From an uncultured Pirellulaceae bacterium (lineage in GTDB: Bacteria; Planctomycetota; Planctomycetia; Pirellulales; Pirellulaceae), in the NCBI GenBank assembly GCA_934255105.1, contig CAKQNH010000271.1, positions 1 through 6,598 of the forward strand: a DNA stretch of 6,598 nucleotides, in the 5' to 3' direction. Within the stretch, counting starts at the first letter, position 1. Every line of letters starts with the position of its first letter. The position numbers and the translations under genes are program-made. Below are positions 1-6,598 of this stretch, in pieces. The notes beneath the pieces were generated by a model. The model saw nothing but the letters and a program-made list of their open reading frames with translations, was not told the origin of the DNA and made no database searches.

Positions 1-597
1 AAGTTTTGGGAGTCTAGATTTCAGAGCGTGAAGATTCTCGACGAAACCGGGCTGCTCGCCTGCGCAGCCTATGTCGATCTCAATCCGATACGGGCCGCTT
101 TGGCGGAATTGCTCGAAGAGAGCGACTACACCTCCGCCCAGCGCCGCATCTCCGCCCTGTTGCTCGAGCAGCAGCAGGCTGCAGTCGCATCGAATGATCA
201 GCAGAGGCCGACTACATCGGATCGCCCAGATCGATTCCTGTCTCCGCTGACGATCGACGAACTGCGCGATGAGATCGGCGTGCATTTGAATACCACTGGC
301 GATCGCTGCAGCGACAAGGGCTTTCTCAACATGTCGGTCCAGTCGTACATCGAGCTGCTCGACTGGACCGCTCGGCGCATTGCCCCCGGCAAGCGTGGCG
401 TTACGCCCGCCGACGCGCCTGCGGTGCTGGAGCGTCTGGGCATTGAACCGGCGGCTTGGTGCGAATTGGTCGAGAACTTCGGTGAACTATTTCACTTGGT
501 AGCGGGGCGTCCCACCGTCGTCGACGCGGCTCGAAGCCTGGACCGGCAGAGTCGCTTCCATGCCACACCGCGTCTCCGCGAACTATTCGATAGCTAG
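1..597 (+). CDS. Y1 (IS200-like / REP-associated tyrosine) transposase, 3' part; 5' end lies outside the window
   Basis: The frame is open from base 1 to the TAG at 595-597 (198 codons), so the gene begins upstream; a GTG at 28 is internal, not a credible start. Near the left edge it reads F-W-E-S-R-F, then A-Y-V-D-L-N-P-I-R-A, the signature at the end of the Y1 transposase domain. By analogy with the D-Y-I-H-Y-N-P-V-K-H segment of E. coli RAYT, the Tyr at bases 70-72 is the probable nucleophile that cleaves single-stranded DNA. The HUH metal-binding motif would be upstream. The remaining ~165 residues match the C-terminal extension I associate with long planctomycete and proteobacterial versions (G-F-L-N-M-S-V-Q-S-Y, L-L-D-W-T-A-R, L-V-E-N-F-G-E-L-F). 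No stop or frameshift interrupts it, so it may be intact. Such single-copy transposases usually act on dispersed REP-like palindromes. The family call is firm; activity is unknown. Confidence 0.85.
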   Translation, partial: KFWESRFQSVKILDETGLLACAAYVDLNPIRAALAELLEESDYTSAQRRISALLLEQQQAAVASNDQQRPTTSDRPDRFLSPLTIDELRDEIGVHLNTTGDRCSDKGFLNMSVQSYIELLDWTARRIAPGKRGVTPADAPAVLERLGIEPAAWCELVENFGELFHLVAGRPTVVDAARSLDRQSRFHATPRLRELFDS

Positions 598-696
598 CAA
601 CTTTCGGTCGCTCGCGGGTCTTCTGGCTCATCTTCGCAAGCTCCACTCTCGCACGCGCACCGTTGGGCGCACGGCGTCAAAGACTGTTGCCGGAGC

Positions 697-1182
697 CTAA
701 CTCTTGCTCTTGAAGACAACCAAGGTCACTTCCAGCGGCGATTCCAACGCTTGCAATTCGTCGAGCATAATCTGTTTCGACTTCTCCTGATCGAAGCTCC
801 CTGAACCTGCCCCGATCAGCGGGAAGGCGATAGATTGAAAAGCATGTTCTTCGGCGACCGTGATCGCATTCCTGACAGAATCACGAATCGACTGTTTCGA
901 AGCTCGCCAAAGCATATTGATTCCAGCGACGTGAATGATCCCCTTGAACGGCAGTTTCCCCGCCGATGTCAGCACGGCTGATCCGAGTGGCATCGGTCCA
1001 TGCTTGGCAAGATCCTTGAATGGACCGCTGCCGCCACGTTTCTTGATCGCACCCGAGACGCCTTGCGGAAGCAAGAGCCACCACGGGATGATATTCCGGT
1101 TCCAAGCGTTGACGATGACATCTACGTCTTGGTCGAGTAGATCGCCTTGGGCAACGGTCACTGAAGAGGCGCGCTTCGTCAT
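697..1182 (-). CDS. Macro-domain protein (predicted ADP-ribose/ADP-ribosyl binding)
   Basis: This 161-residue protein is a single macro domain with no signal peptide, so it should be cytosolic. Macro hallmarks run in order: V-T-V-A-Q-G-D-L-L (8-16, the Gly-Asp that contacts adenine), D-V-I-V-N-A-W-N (21-28), Q-G-V-S-G-A-I (40-46), G-I-I-H-V-A-G (81-87), and F-P-L-I-G-A-G-S-G (120-128, the phosphate-binding loop). Members bind ADP-ribose or O-acetyl-ADP-ribose, and some remove ADP-ribose from proteins or nucleic acids. Oddities: the usual N-A-A-N is N-A-W-N, the next loop holds a hydrophobic I-I-P-W-W-L-L-L stretch in place of a Gly-Gly-Gly run, and Ser43 stands where MacroD-type hydrolases carry a catalytic Asp. 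Binding is therefore better supported than MacroD-type hydrolysis. The ATG start lacks a clear Shine-Dalgarno sequence and lies 23 bp from the divergent HD remnant. No DarT-like toxin is adjacent. The substrate is not predictable. Confidence 0.88.
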   Translation of the reverse strand: MTKRASSVTVAQGDLLDQDVDVIVNAWNRNIIPWWLLLPQGVSGAIKKRGGSGPFKDLAKHGPMPLGSAVLTSAGKLPFKGIIHVAGINMLWRASKQSIRDSVRNAITVAEEHAFQSIAFPLIGAGSGSFDQEKSKQIMLDELQALESPLEVTLVVFKSKS

Positions 1183-1205
1183 GGAATTTATCGTACAATC
1201 AAATT
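1183..1205. promoter_or_regulatory. Compact divergent start region with overlapping -10-like boxes
   Basis: Only 23 bp separate the two divergent start codons. On the plus strand TACAAT (1194-1199) precedes the ATG at 1206 by six bases. On the minus strand TACGAT (1195-1190) precedes the macro-domain ATG by seven bases. The two boxes overlap on a GTAC core. Spacing this short would give nearly leaderless transcripts in both directions, which fits the lack of Shine-Dalgarno sequences. No good -35 element is visible for either, so this is only a suggestion. Confidence 0.3.
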
Positions 1206-1460
1206 ATGAAACAACTTATGGAACTCAGACCAATTCTATACGCAATCCTCGAAGATTACGCATTGCCGCTAGACGGCGAGCATGGCGTTGGGCATTGGGC
1301 TAGAGTACTTGAAAGCGATCCACGATTGGCTGCTGAGGTCGGGACCAACGTCGAAGTCGTCTCGTTGGTCGCTGTGCTTCACGGTTCACGCCGCATCAAC
1401 GAGTTCACCGATCCAGGACATGGGCCACGGTGGTTGTTGGCACTGCCACTTGGCGGGTGA
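1206..1460 (+). pseudogene. HD-domain phosphohydrolase remnant (HD changed to HG, C-terminus lost)
   Basis: Residues 15-75 match a family of small bacterial HD-domain proteins (roughly 150-180 residues by my recollection): L-E-D-Y-A-L-P, then H-G-V-G-H-W-A-R-V-L-E (26-36), V-V-S-L-V-A-V-L-H-G-S-R-R-I-N-E (51-66) and D-P-G-H-G-P-R (69-75). In the family the middle motif reads F-H-D-S-R-R; here the metal-binding Asp is Gly60 (codon GGT at 1383-1385, one base from GAT). Family similarity ends at about base 1430 and a TGA follows at 1458-1460. The other frames downstream do not restore the missing helices, so this is truncation, not a simple frameshift. HD proteins of this type hydrolyse phosphate esters, often of nucleotides. 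This copy lacks both the dyad and half the fold and should be inactive. It starts back to back with the macro-domain gene. Confidence 0.75.
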
Positions 1461-1472
1461 TCTCCAACCACC
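1429..1472. repeat. Dyad at the point where HD homology stops
   Basis: GGTGGTTG at 1429-1436 is the exact reverse complement of CAACCACC at 1465-1472, with 28 bp between the arms. Between them lies GGCACTGCC, itself nearly palindromic. The left arm begins where the HD-protein similarity ends, so the stretch may be the edge of an inserted or recombined non-coding element. The eight-base arms are short enough that chance cannot be excluded. Confidence 0.35.
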
Positions 1473-1483
1473 CGGCAACGGCT

Positions 1484-1513
1484 GTGTCCCCCGAAGGTTG
1501 TGGTGTCCCCCGA
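1484..1513. repeat. Two direct copies of GTGTCCCCCGA
   Basis: The 11-mer GTGTCCCCCGA occurs at 1484-1494 and again at 1503-1513, a 19-bp period, and each copy continues into (A)AGG or GG. It lies between the HD remnant and the membrane-protein gene. The rest of the 121-bp gap (1461-1581) holds no ORF, RNA or promoter that I can support. The repeat may be a fragment of a dispersed intergenic repeat of the host genome. Confidence 0.45.
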
Positions 1514-1581
1514 GGTCCTTCGCAAGCAAGTAGTTTTAATCGTGAAGCCACTCCCTCACTCGTAGTTGTCGGTAACGTTCA

Positions 1582-2490
1582 TTGAAAGATTCGCCCAGAA
1601 CGAAACCGTCCCTCTCCCACGTCGCTCTTTCGGTAACCGTTCTAGCTACATGCGTTTTCTTGGTTTCCCTCGCGATATCGATGTTTACCGTCACTTGGGA
1701 TCCGTGCTCGTTAATTGGGGGCGTTATACTTTTGCCACTTCCAGCAGTTCTGGGGATTCAGCAGTATCGAGGGACGTTTCGCCGCGATTCAATGGCCGCT
1801 TTCACATCTTGTGTGCTGCTATTTGCCATTAGTGGATTCACATTAGTGGCTTTCGCTACGGCCTTTGGTGAAATGATCGTGAAAGGCGTTCAAATTCCAT
1901 GGATGTCGTTGGGGCTTCCGATGCTGGCCACCGGCGTTGTGACTTGTGTGACCGGATGGATGAATTACTCCTGGTCACGACACCTCAAACGATCCACGAC
2001 GGCGGACGAACGCGTCGCCGATTGGGCTTGGTTTTCGATGCGCGAGCTTCTGGTGGCCGTTGCTATTGTTGCCTGCGTGACCGCACTCGTAACCTATTCC
2101 GCCCGATCAATTCCACCCCGGTACGCGGAAAATGTCTCACGCGACGAGGCTCCATTTGGTTTGCCCGCTGAGGCCACCGAAATATCCTACTGCCAAGGAT
2201 TCCGAGGAACCATTGCCTACGAATTCACCATCGGTGAAAAGGGTTTCGTGGAATGGGTCGAATCGGGAATCGGTTCGTTTGAATCCAATGCTGCGAACGT
2301 CTCGCTTGAACCGATCGGAGTGCCGTACTCGATCCGACGGTTTTACTCCCTAATGGCAAACTCGACCGGCTCAGATTCAGTCACGATCGCAGATGGCTTA
2401 TACTACGATTGGTCCCAAGAGGATCGAGGTGTTTACGCGGCCTACGATCGGACTACCAGTCGGGCTTACTACTATGCCCACTTCCACTGA
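1582..2490 (+). CDS. Hypothetical multi-pass membrane protein with soluble C-terminal domain (planctomycete type)
   Basis: I do not recognise a named family with a known function. The 302 residues contain five hydrophobic segments at about 14-35, 43-59, 72-95, 107-127 and 151-172, then a soluble tail of ~125 residues. The last segment begins W-F-S-M-R-E-L-L-V-A, a form of the F-S-x-R-x-L-L motif found in many planctomycete membrane proteins. The tail is polar and rich in aromatic residues (I-S-Y-C-Q-G-F-R-G-T-I-A-Y-E-F at 201-215; a Y-Y-x-W-S-x-E-D-R-G-V-Y-A-A-Y-D-R-T region near the C-terminus). With a cytoplasmic N-terminus, five spans would place it on the far side of the membrane. The TTG at 1582 is the first possible start after an in-frame TAA (1573-1575); the next in-frame ATG is at residue 34, inside the first span, so TTG is preferred despite a weak ribosome-binding site. 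It is probably monocistronic. Confidence 0.72.
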   Translation: MKDSPRTKPSLSHVALSVTVLATCVFLVSLAISMFTVTWDPCSLIGGVILLPLPAVLGIQQYRGTFRRDSMAAFTSCVLLFAISGFTLVAFATAFGEMIVKGVQIPWMSLGLPMLATGVVTCVTGWMNYSWSRHLKRSTTADERVADWAWFSMRELLVAVAIVACVTALVTYSARSIPPRYAENVSRDEAPFGLPAEATEISYCQGFRGTIAYEFTIGEKGFVEWVESGIGSFESNAANVSLEPIGVPYSIRRFYSLMANSTGSDSVTIADGLYYDWSQEDRGVYAAYDRTTSRAYYYAHFH

Positions 2491-2491
2491 C

Positions 2492-2512
2492 CGTCGGGTG
2501 CGCACAACGACG
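2492..2512 (+). terminator. Candidate hairpin just after the membrane-protein stop codon
   Basis: CGTCG (2492-2496) pairs with CGACG (2508-2512), and the loop itself holds the palindrome GTGCGCAC (2498-2505). It begins two bases after the TGA. No T-run follows, so intrinsic termination is doubtful. The rest of the 121-bp gap to the convergent sulfatase stop shows no better terminator on either strand. Confidence 0.25.
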
Positions 2513-2611
2513 CTGCACTCGCATCGCCGAGTCCAGGGGATTGAATTGTTCGAACTGCCGCGAATGAATGTAGTTGCATTGCACTGGCTACGTCGCCCCT
2601 GTTGACCTGGC

Positions 2612-4021
2612 TCACTTCTGCCGGGCTGGTTTGGCATTGCGCGTGGGTAGGTGATTTTTCAGTTCCTTGATCACAGTGGCCGATGCTGGTTGCGAGGCGA
2701 TGTTCGTCCATTCGTACGGGTCACTGCTGTGATCGTACAGTTCTTCGCTTCCATCGGCATATTGAATGTAGCGATGCGTTTCCGTGCGCACGGCGTGATT
2801 CCTATAGCCGTGCGTCGTGATGGCTGGACTATTCCAGGCGGCTTGCGGATCGCGCAATAAAGAGAGAGCGCTGGGGCCTTCAACGTGCGACGGCGTATCG
2901 ATGCCCGTCAATTCGCACAGCGTGGGATAAATGGTCATGAAGTCAACTGCGCGCTCGCAAACGGTTCCAGCTTTGGTGACTCCGGGTGCCACCCAGATCA
3001 GCGGGGCTCTGGTCGGCTCCTCCCACAGCGCGAATTTGCGCCAGTGACTTTTCTCGCCAAATGACCAACCATGATCGCCCCAAAGAACAATGATCGTGTT
3101 CTCTGCAGACGGACTCTTTTTGAGCGCATCCAACAGACGTCCGATGTTCATGTCCGTATATGCGCACGTTGCCAGGTAGGACTGGATGGCGTCTTTCCAA
3201 CGACCACTCTCTAGAAATTTGGCATGATCGCCGCCTGGCTTGGCCATCTTGACGCCTGCTGGCGGAACGTCGTCCAAGTCGTCTTCGCGATGCGGCGGCA
3301 GTTGGATCTGATCGCGCGGAAACATGTCGTAATACTTCTGCGGAACGGCAAAGGGAAGATGCGGTTTGTAGAGCCCGCATGCCAGGAAAAAAGGCTTGTC
3401 GTGTTTCTTTTGCAGTTGTTCGATGCACCAGTTGGCGATGTGCCAATCGCCGAGGTCATCGTCCTTGAGATCGTGCGCCAGCGGTTGGTGAAATCCCTCT
3501 TCCTTCTTAACGCCGGGGCCATCCAGCGAGTAGCTCTTTGGGTCTAGGTATTCTGACCACTCCGACTCGAAATAGGTCTGGCCGTGATAGATCTTTCCCG
3601 CTCCGGCCACGTGGTAGCCGGCTTGCAGAAACTGGTTGCTCAGCCCGAACCCCTCGGTCGTGTGCTCCTTCCATGGGTCCCCGTTCATATAGCAACCCGT
3701 TGTCCAGGGACGTTGGCCGGTCATCAGCGCGTTGCGAGCAGGATTGCAGGCGGGCACGGCGCAGTACGCGCGCCTGAATGTTGTTCCCATCTTCGCTAAG
3801 CGATCGATATTGGGAGTCTTGGCTTGCGGATTGCGGCCCAAATGCGTGACCCATGCGTTTAGATCATCCACGGCGATGAACAGCACGTTCGGCTGCGGTT
3901 TGTCTTCAGCATCTGCAGTCTTAAGGTCACCGAGGCTGACGCACAGGACGAACAGTAGTGAAAGGTGCACTGCCGCGCGCGCTGAAATTGTTTCTGTTAC
4001 GGCTTTCGTTCGGAGTTTCAT
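2612..4021 (-). CDS. Exported formylglycine sulfatase, iduronate-2-sulfatase-like
   Basis: This 469-residue protein belongs to the type I sulfatases (alkaline-phosphatase fold), which hydrolyse sulfate esters with a formylglycine made from an active-site Cys. A basic N-terminus, a hydrophobic core (~16-31) and A-D-A (36-38) indicate a Sec signal peptide, so it acts in the periplasm or outside. The active site looks complete: Asp52-Asp53 (calcium), C-N-P-A-R at 92-96 (C-x-P-x-R, Cys92 modified), Lys143 and His146 in G-K-I-Y-H-G, His221 in K-P-H-L-P, Asp316-His317 in W-G-D-H-G-W, and Lys329. Order and spacing follow human iduronate-2-sulfatase; in both, the last Lys lies 13 residues after the Asp. 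Length is ordinary for planctomycete members. The likely substrate is a sulfated polysaccharide or its fragments, but this cannot be fixed from sequence. The ATG is supported by GAAGG six bases upstream. It is transcribed divergently from the PSCyt/DUF1553 gene. Confidence 0.95.
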   Translation of the reverse strand: MKLRTKAVTETISARAAVHLSLLFVLCVSLGDLKTADAEDKPQPNVLFIAVDDLNAWVTHLGRNPQAKTPNIDRLAKMGTTFRRAYCAVPACNPARNALMTGQRPWTTGCYMNGDPWKEHTTEGFGLSNQFLQAGYHVAGAGKIYHGQTYFESEWSEYLDPKSYSLDGPGVKKEEGFHQPLAHDLKDDDLGDWHIANWCIEQLQKKHDKPFFLACGLYKPHLPFAVPQKYYDMFPRDQIQLPPHREDDLDDVPPAGVKMAKPGGDHAKFLESGRWKDAIQSYLATCAYTDMNIGRLLDALKKSPSAENTIIVLWGDHGWSFGEKSHWRKFALWEEPTRAPLIWVAPGVTKAGTVCERAVDFMTIYPTLCELTGIDTPSHVEGPSALSLLRDPQAAWNSPAITTHGYRNHAVRTETHRYIQYADGSEELYDHSSDPYEWTNIASQPASATVIKELKNHLPTRNAKPARQK

Positions 4022-4027
4022 TATTTG

Positions 4028-4032
4028 CCTTC
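4028..4032 (-). promoter_or_regulatory. Ribosome-binding site of the sulfatase gene
   Basis: Read on the minus strand, GAAGG stands six bases before the ATG at 4021, a good Shine-Dalgarno sequence at normal spacing. It confirms this start, which also gives a complete signal peptide. Confidence 0.7.
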
Positions 4033-4090
4033 ACTGCTTCGGTTCAGAGGATGCCACAAGCGATTCGTTAGTCAAAACCAGTCCGGACAG

Positions 4091-4106
4091 CGTGTGCGGG
4101 CACACG
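4091..4106. repeat. Perfect 16-bp palindromic hairpin
   Basis: CGTGTGC and GCACACG are exact complements separated by GG. The 8-bp palindromes GTCCGGAC (4081-4088) and CGAATTCG (4105-4112) flank or overlap it. It is not followed by a T-run on either strand, so it is not an intrinsic terminator. If the promoter proposed at 4138-4166 is right, it would fold in the 5' leader of the sulfatase mRNA; it could equally be a protein-binding operator. Confidence 0.55.
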
Positions 4107-4137
4107 AATTCGCAGTCAGACAAACGGGGATTGATAA

Positions 4138-4166
4138 AATATATCGAATTTCTTACCGCATTTCAC
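4138..4166 (-). promoter_or_regulatory. Candidate sigma70-type promoter for the sulfatase
   Basis: On the minus strand GTGAAA (4166-4161, four of six consensus bases) is followed after exactly 17 bases by TATATT (4143-4138, five of six). Transcription would begin near 4131, leaving a leader of about 110 nt that includes the 4091-4106 hairpin. The box lies in the only markedly AT-rich part of the gap. No equally good promoter was found for the plus-strand gene; TACGAT at 4172-4177 is a weak -10 candidate without a -35. Confidence 0.35.
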
Positions 4167-4179
4167 GTATCTACGATAC
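4167..4179. promoter_or_regulatory. Small palindrome GTATC-TAC-GATAC, possible operator
   Basis: The five-base arms are perfect complements with a three-base spacer. It directly abuts the -35 box proposed for the sulfatase and contains the only -10-like hexamer (TACGAT) facing the PSCyt/DUF1553 gene, so a protein bound here could affect both directions. This is inferred from position and symmetry only. Confidence 0.3.
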
Positions 4180-4293
4180 TCCCCTAATGGTAGACTAACG
4201 ATCGCTACGGCGGCACAACGCACCTTAACTGAGCCATGAAGCTAAGCCCGTGCGGCCAAGTGCCCAACCTTGAAACTCAACCTACATTTGATC

Positions 4294-4298
4294 GAGGG
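4294..4298 (+). promoter_or_regulatory. Ribosome-binding site of the PSCyt1/DUF1549/DUF1553 gene
   Basis: GAGGG lies eight bases before the ATG at 4307, a good Shine-Dalgarno match. It selects this ATG over the in-frame ATGs at codons 9 and 13, and an in-frame TGA at 4289-4291 rules out an earlier start. Confidence 0.7.
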
Positions 4299-4306
4299 TG
4301 ACTTCA

Positions 4307-6598
<2,292 letters not shown>

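Larger units (their letters stand above)
4059..4206. repeat. Near-perfect 15-bp inverted repeat framing the divergent promoter region
   Basis: The reverse complement of 4059-4073 is GACTAACGAATCGCT; bases 4193-4206 read GACTAACGATCGCT, identical except for one missing A. The copies are 119 bp apart, one about 38 bp upstream of the sulfatase ATG and the other 100 bp upstream of the PSCyt/DUF1553 ATG. A match this long inside a 285-bp gap is unlikely by chance. It could be a pair of binding sites for one regulator of both genes or the ends of a small 148-bp element. No target-site duplication is visible next to the arms, which weakens the second reading. Confidence 0.6.

Noticed and set aside
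598..696. Repeated GCGCAC motifs near 655-672 between the convergent transposase and macro-domain genes, considered as a terminator or REP hairpin.
   Set aside because: No stable stem of more than about four bases and no T-run could be drawn; the motifs are direct, not inverted, copies.
697..1460. Macro domain plus neighbouring gene as a DarTG-like toxin-antitoxin pair.
   Set aside because: The neighbour is a decayed HD-domain gene, not a DarT ADP-ribosyltransferase, and the genes are divergent, not in an operon.
1464..1542. Minus-strand reading through the repeat segment gives G-D-T-A-V-A-G-W, reminiscent of a prenyltransferase/cyclase repeat.
   Set aside because: The match is eight residues in a frame without further family similarity, and the region has repeat-like base composition; I treat it as coincidence.
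3224..3547. Plus-strand open frame opposite the sulfatase, with others at 3538-3777 and 3732-4187.
   Set aside because: They lie antisense to conserved sulfatase motifs, have no ribosome-binding site and resemble no family.
4131..4158. TTGATA at 4131-4136 as the -35 box of a promoter for the PSCyt1/DUF1553 gene.
   Set aside because: The bases 15 to 18 positions downstream (around TTACCG) do not resemble a -10 box.
4236..4301. A 21-codon ORF (ATG to TGA) ending five bases before the PSCyt1/DUF1553 start and containing its Shine-Dalgarno sequence, possibly a leader peptide.
   Set aside because: It has no ribosome-binding site of its own, no recognisable peptide signature and no attenuator-like structure; an ORF this short is expected by chance.

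Overview
The window looks like chromosomal DNA of a planctomycete (Rhodopirellula/Pirellulaceae-like). The main evidence is a large exported protein built from the planctomycete PSCyt1 (cytochrome c), PSCyt2/DUF1549 and PSD1/DUF1553 domains. It sits back to back with an exported formylglycine sulfatase. A membrane protein with the F-S-x-R-x-L-L transmembrane motif common in this phylum supports the same origin. The taxonomic call is an inference from protein families, not from a marker gene.

Left third (1-1581), an accessory, partly decayed patch. The 3' part of a Y1/REP-associated tyrosine transposase gene enters from the left edge and ends at 597. Convergent to it is an intact macro-domain (ADP-ribose-binding) gene on the minus strand. 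Only 23 bp away, a broken HD-domain phosphohydrolase gene runs the other way: its HD dyad is mutated to HG and its C-terminal half is gone. Homology stops at about 1430, where a short GC-rich, dyad- and repeat-containing stretch begins.

Middle (1582-2490). One hypothetical gene on the plus strand encodes five predicted membrane segments followed by a soluble C-terminal domain of about 120 residues. It converges with the sulfatase gene across 121 bp.

Right half (2612-6598). An iduronate-2-sulfatase-like exported sulfatase (minus) and the PSCyt1-DUF1549-DUF1553 protein (plus, running off the right edge after 764 codons) are divergently transcribed from a 285-bp region unusually rich in dyad symmetry. 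It holds a nearly perfect 15-bp inverted repeat whose copies are 119 bp apart, a perfect 7-bp-arm hairpin, a small GTATC/GATAC palindrome and a plausible sigma70-type promoter for the sulfatase. The layout suggests shared control of two cell-envelope or periplasmic proteins of the kind found together in planctomycete polysaccharide-degradation loci. The PSCyt/PSD1 protein carries a golvesin/xanthan-lyase-like beta domain inserted between two matching helical segments, which is the most interesting protein feature here.

I saw no tRNA, rRNA, CRISPR array or complete insertion sequence, and no clear new defence or mobile system.
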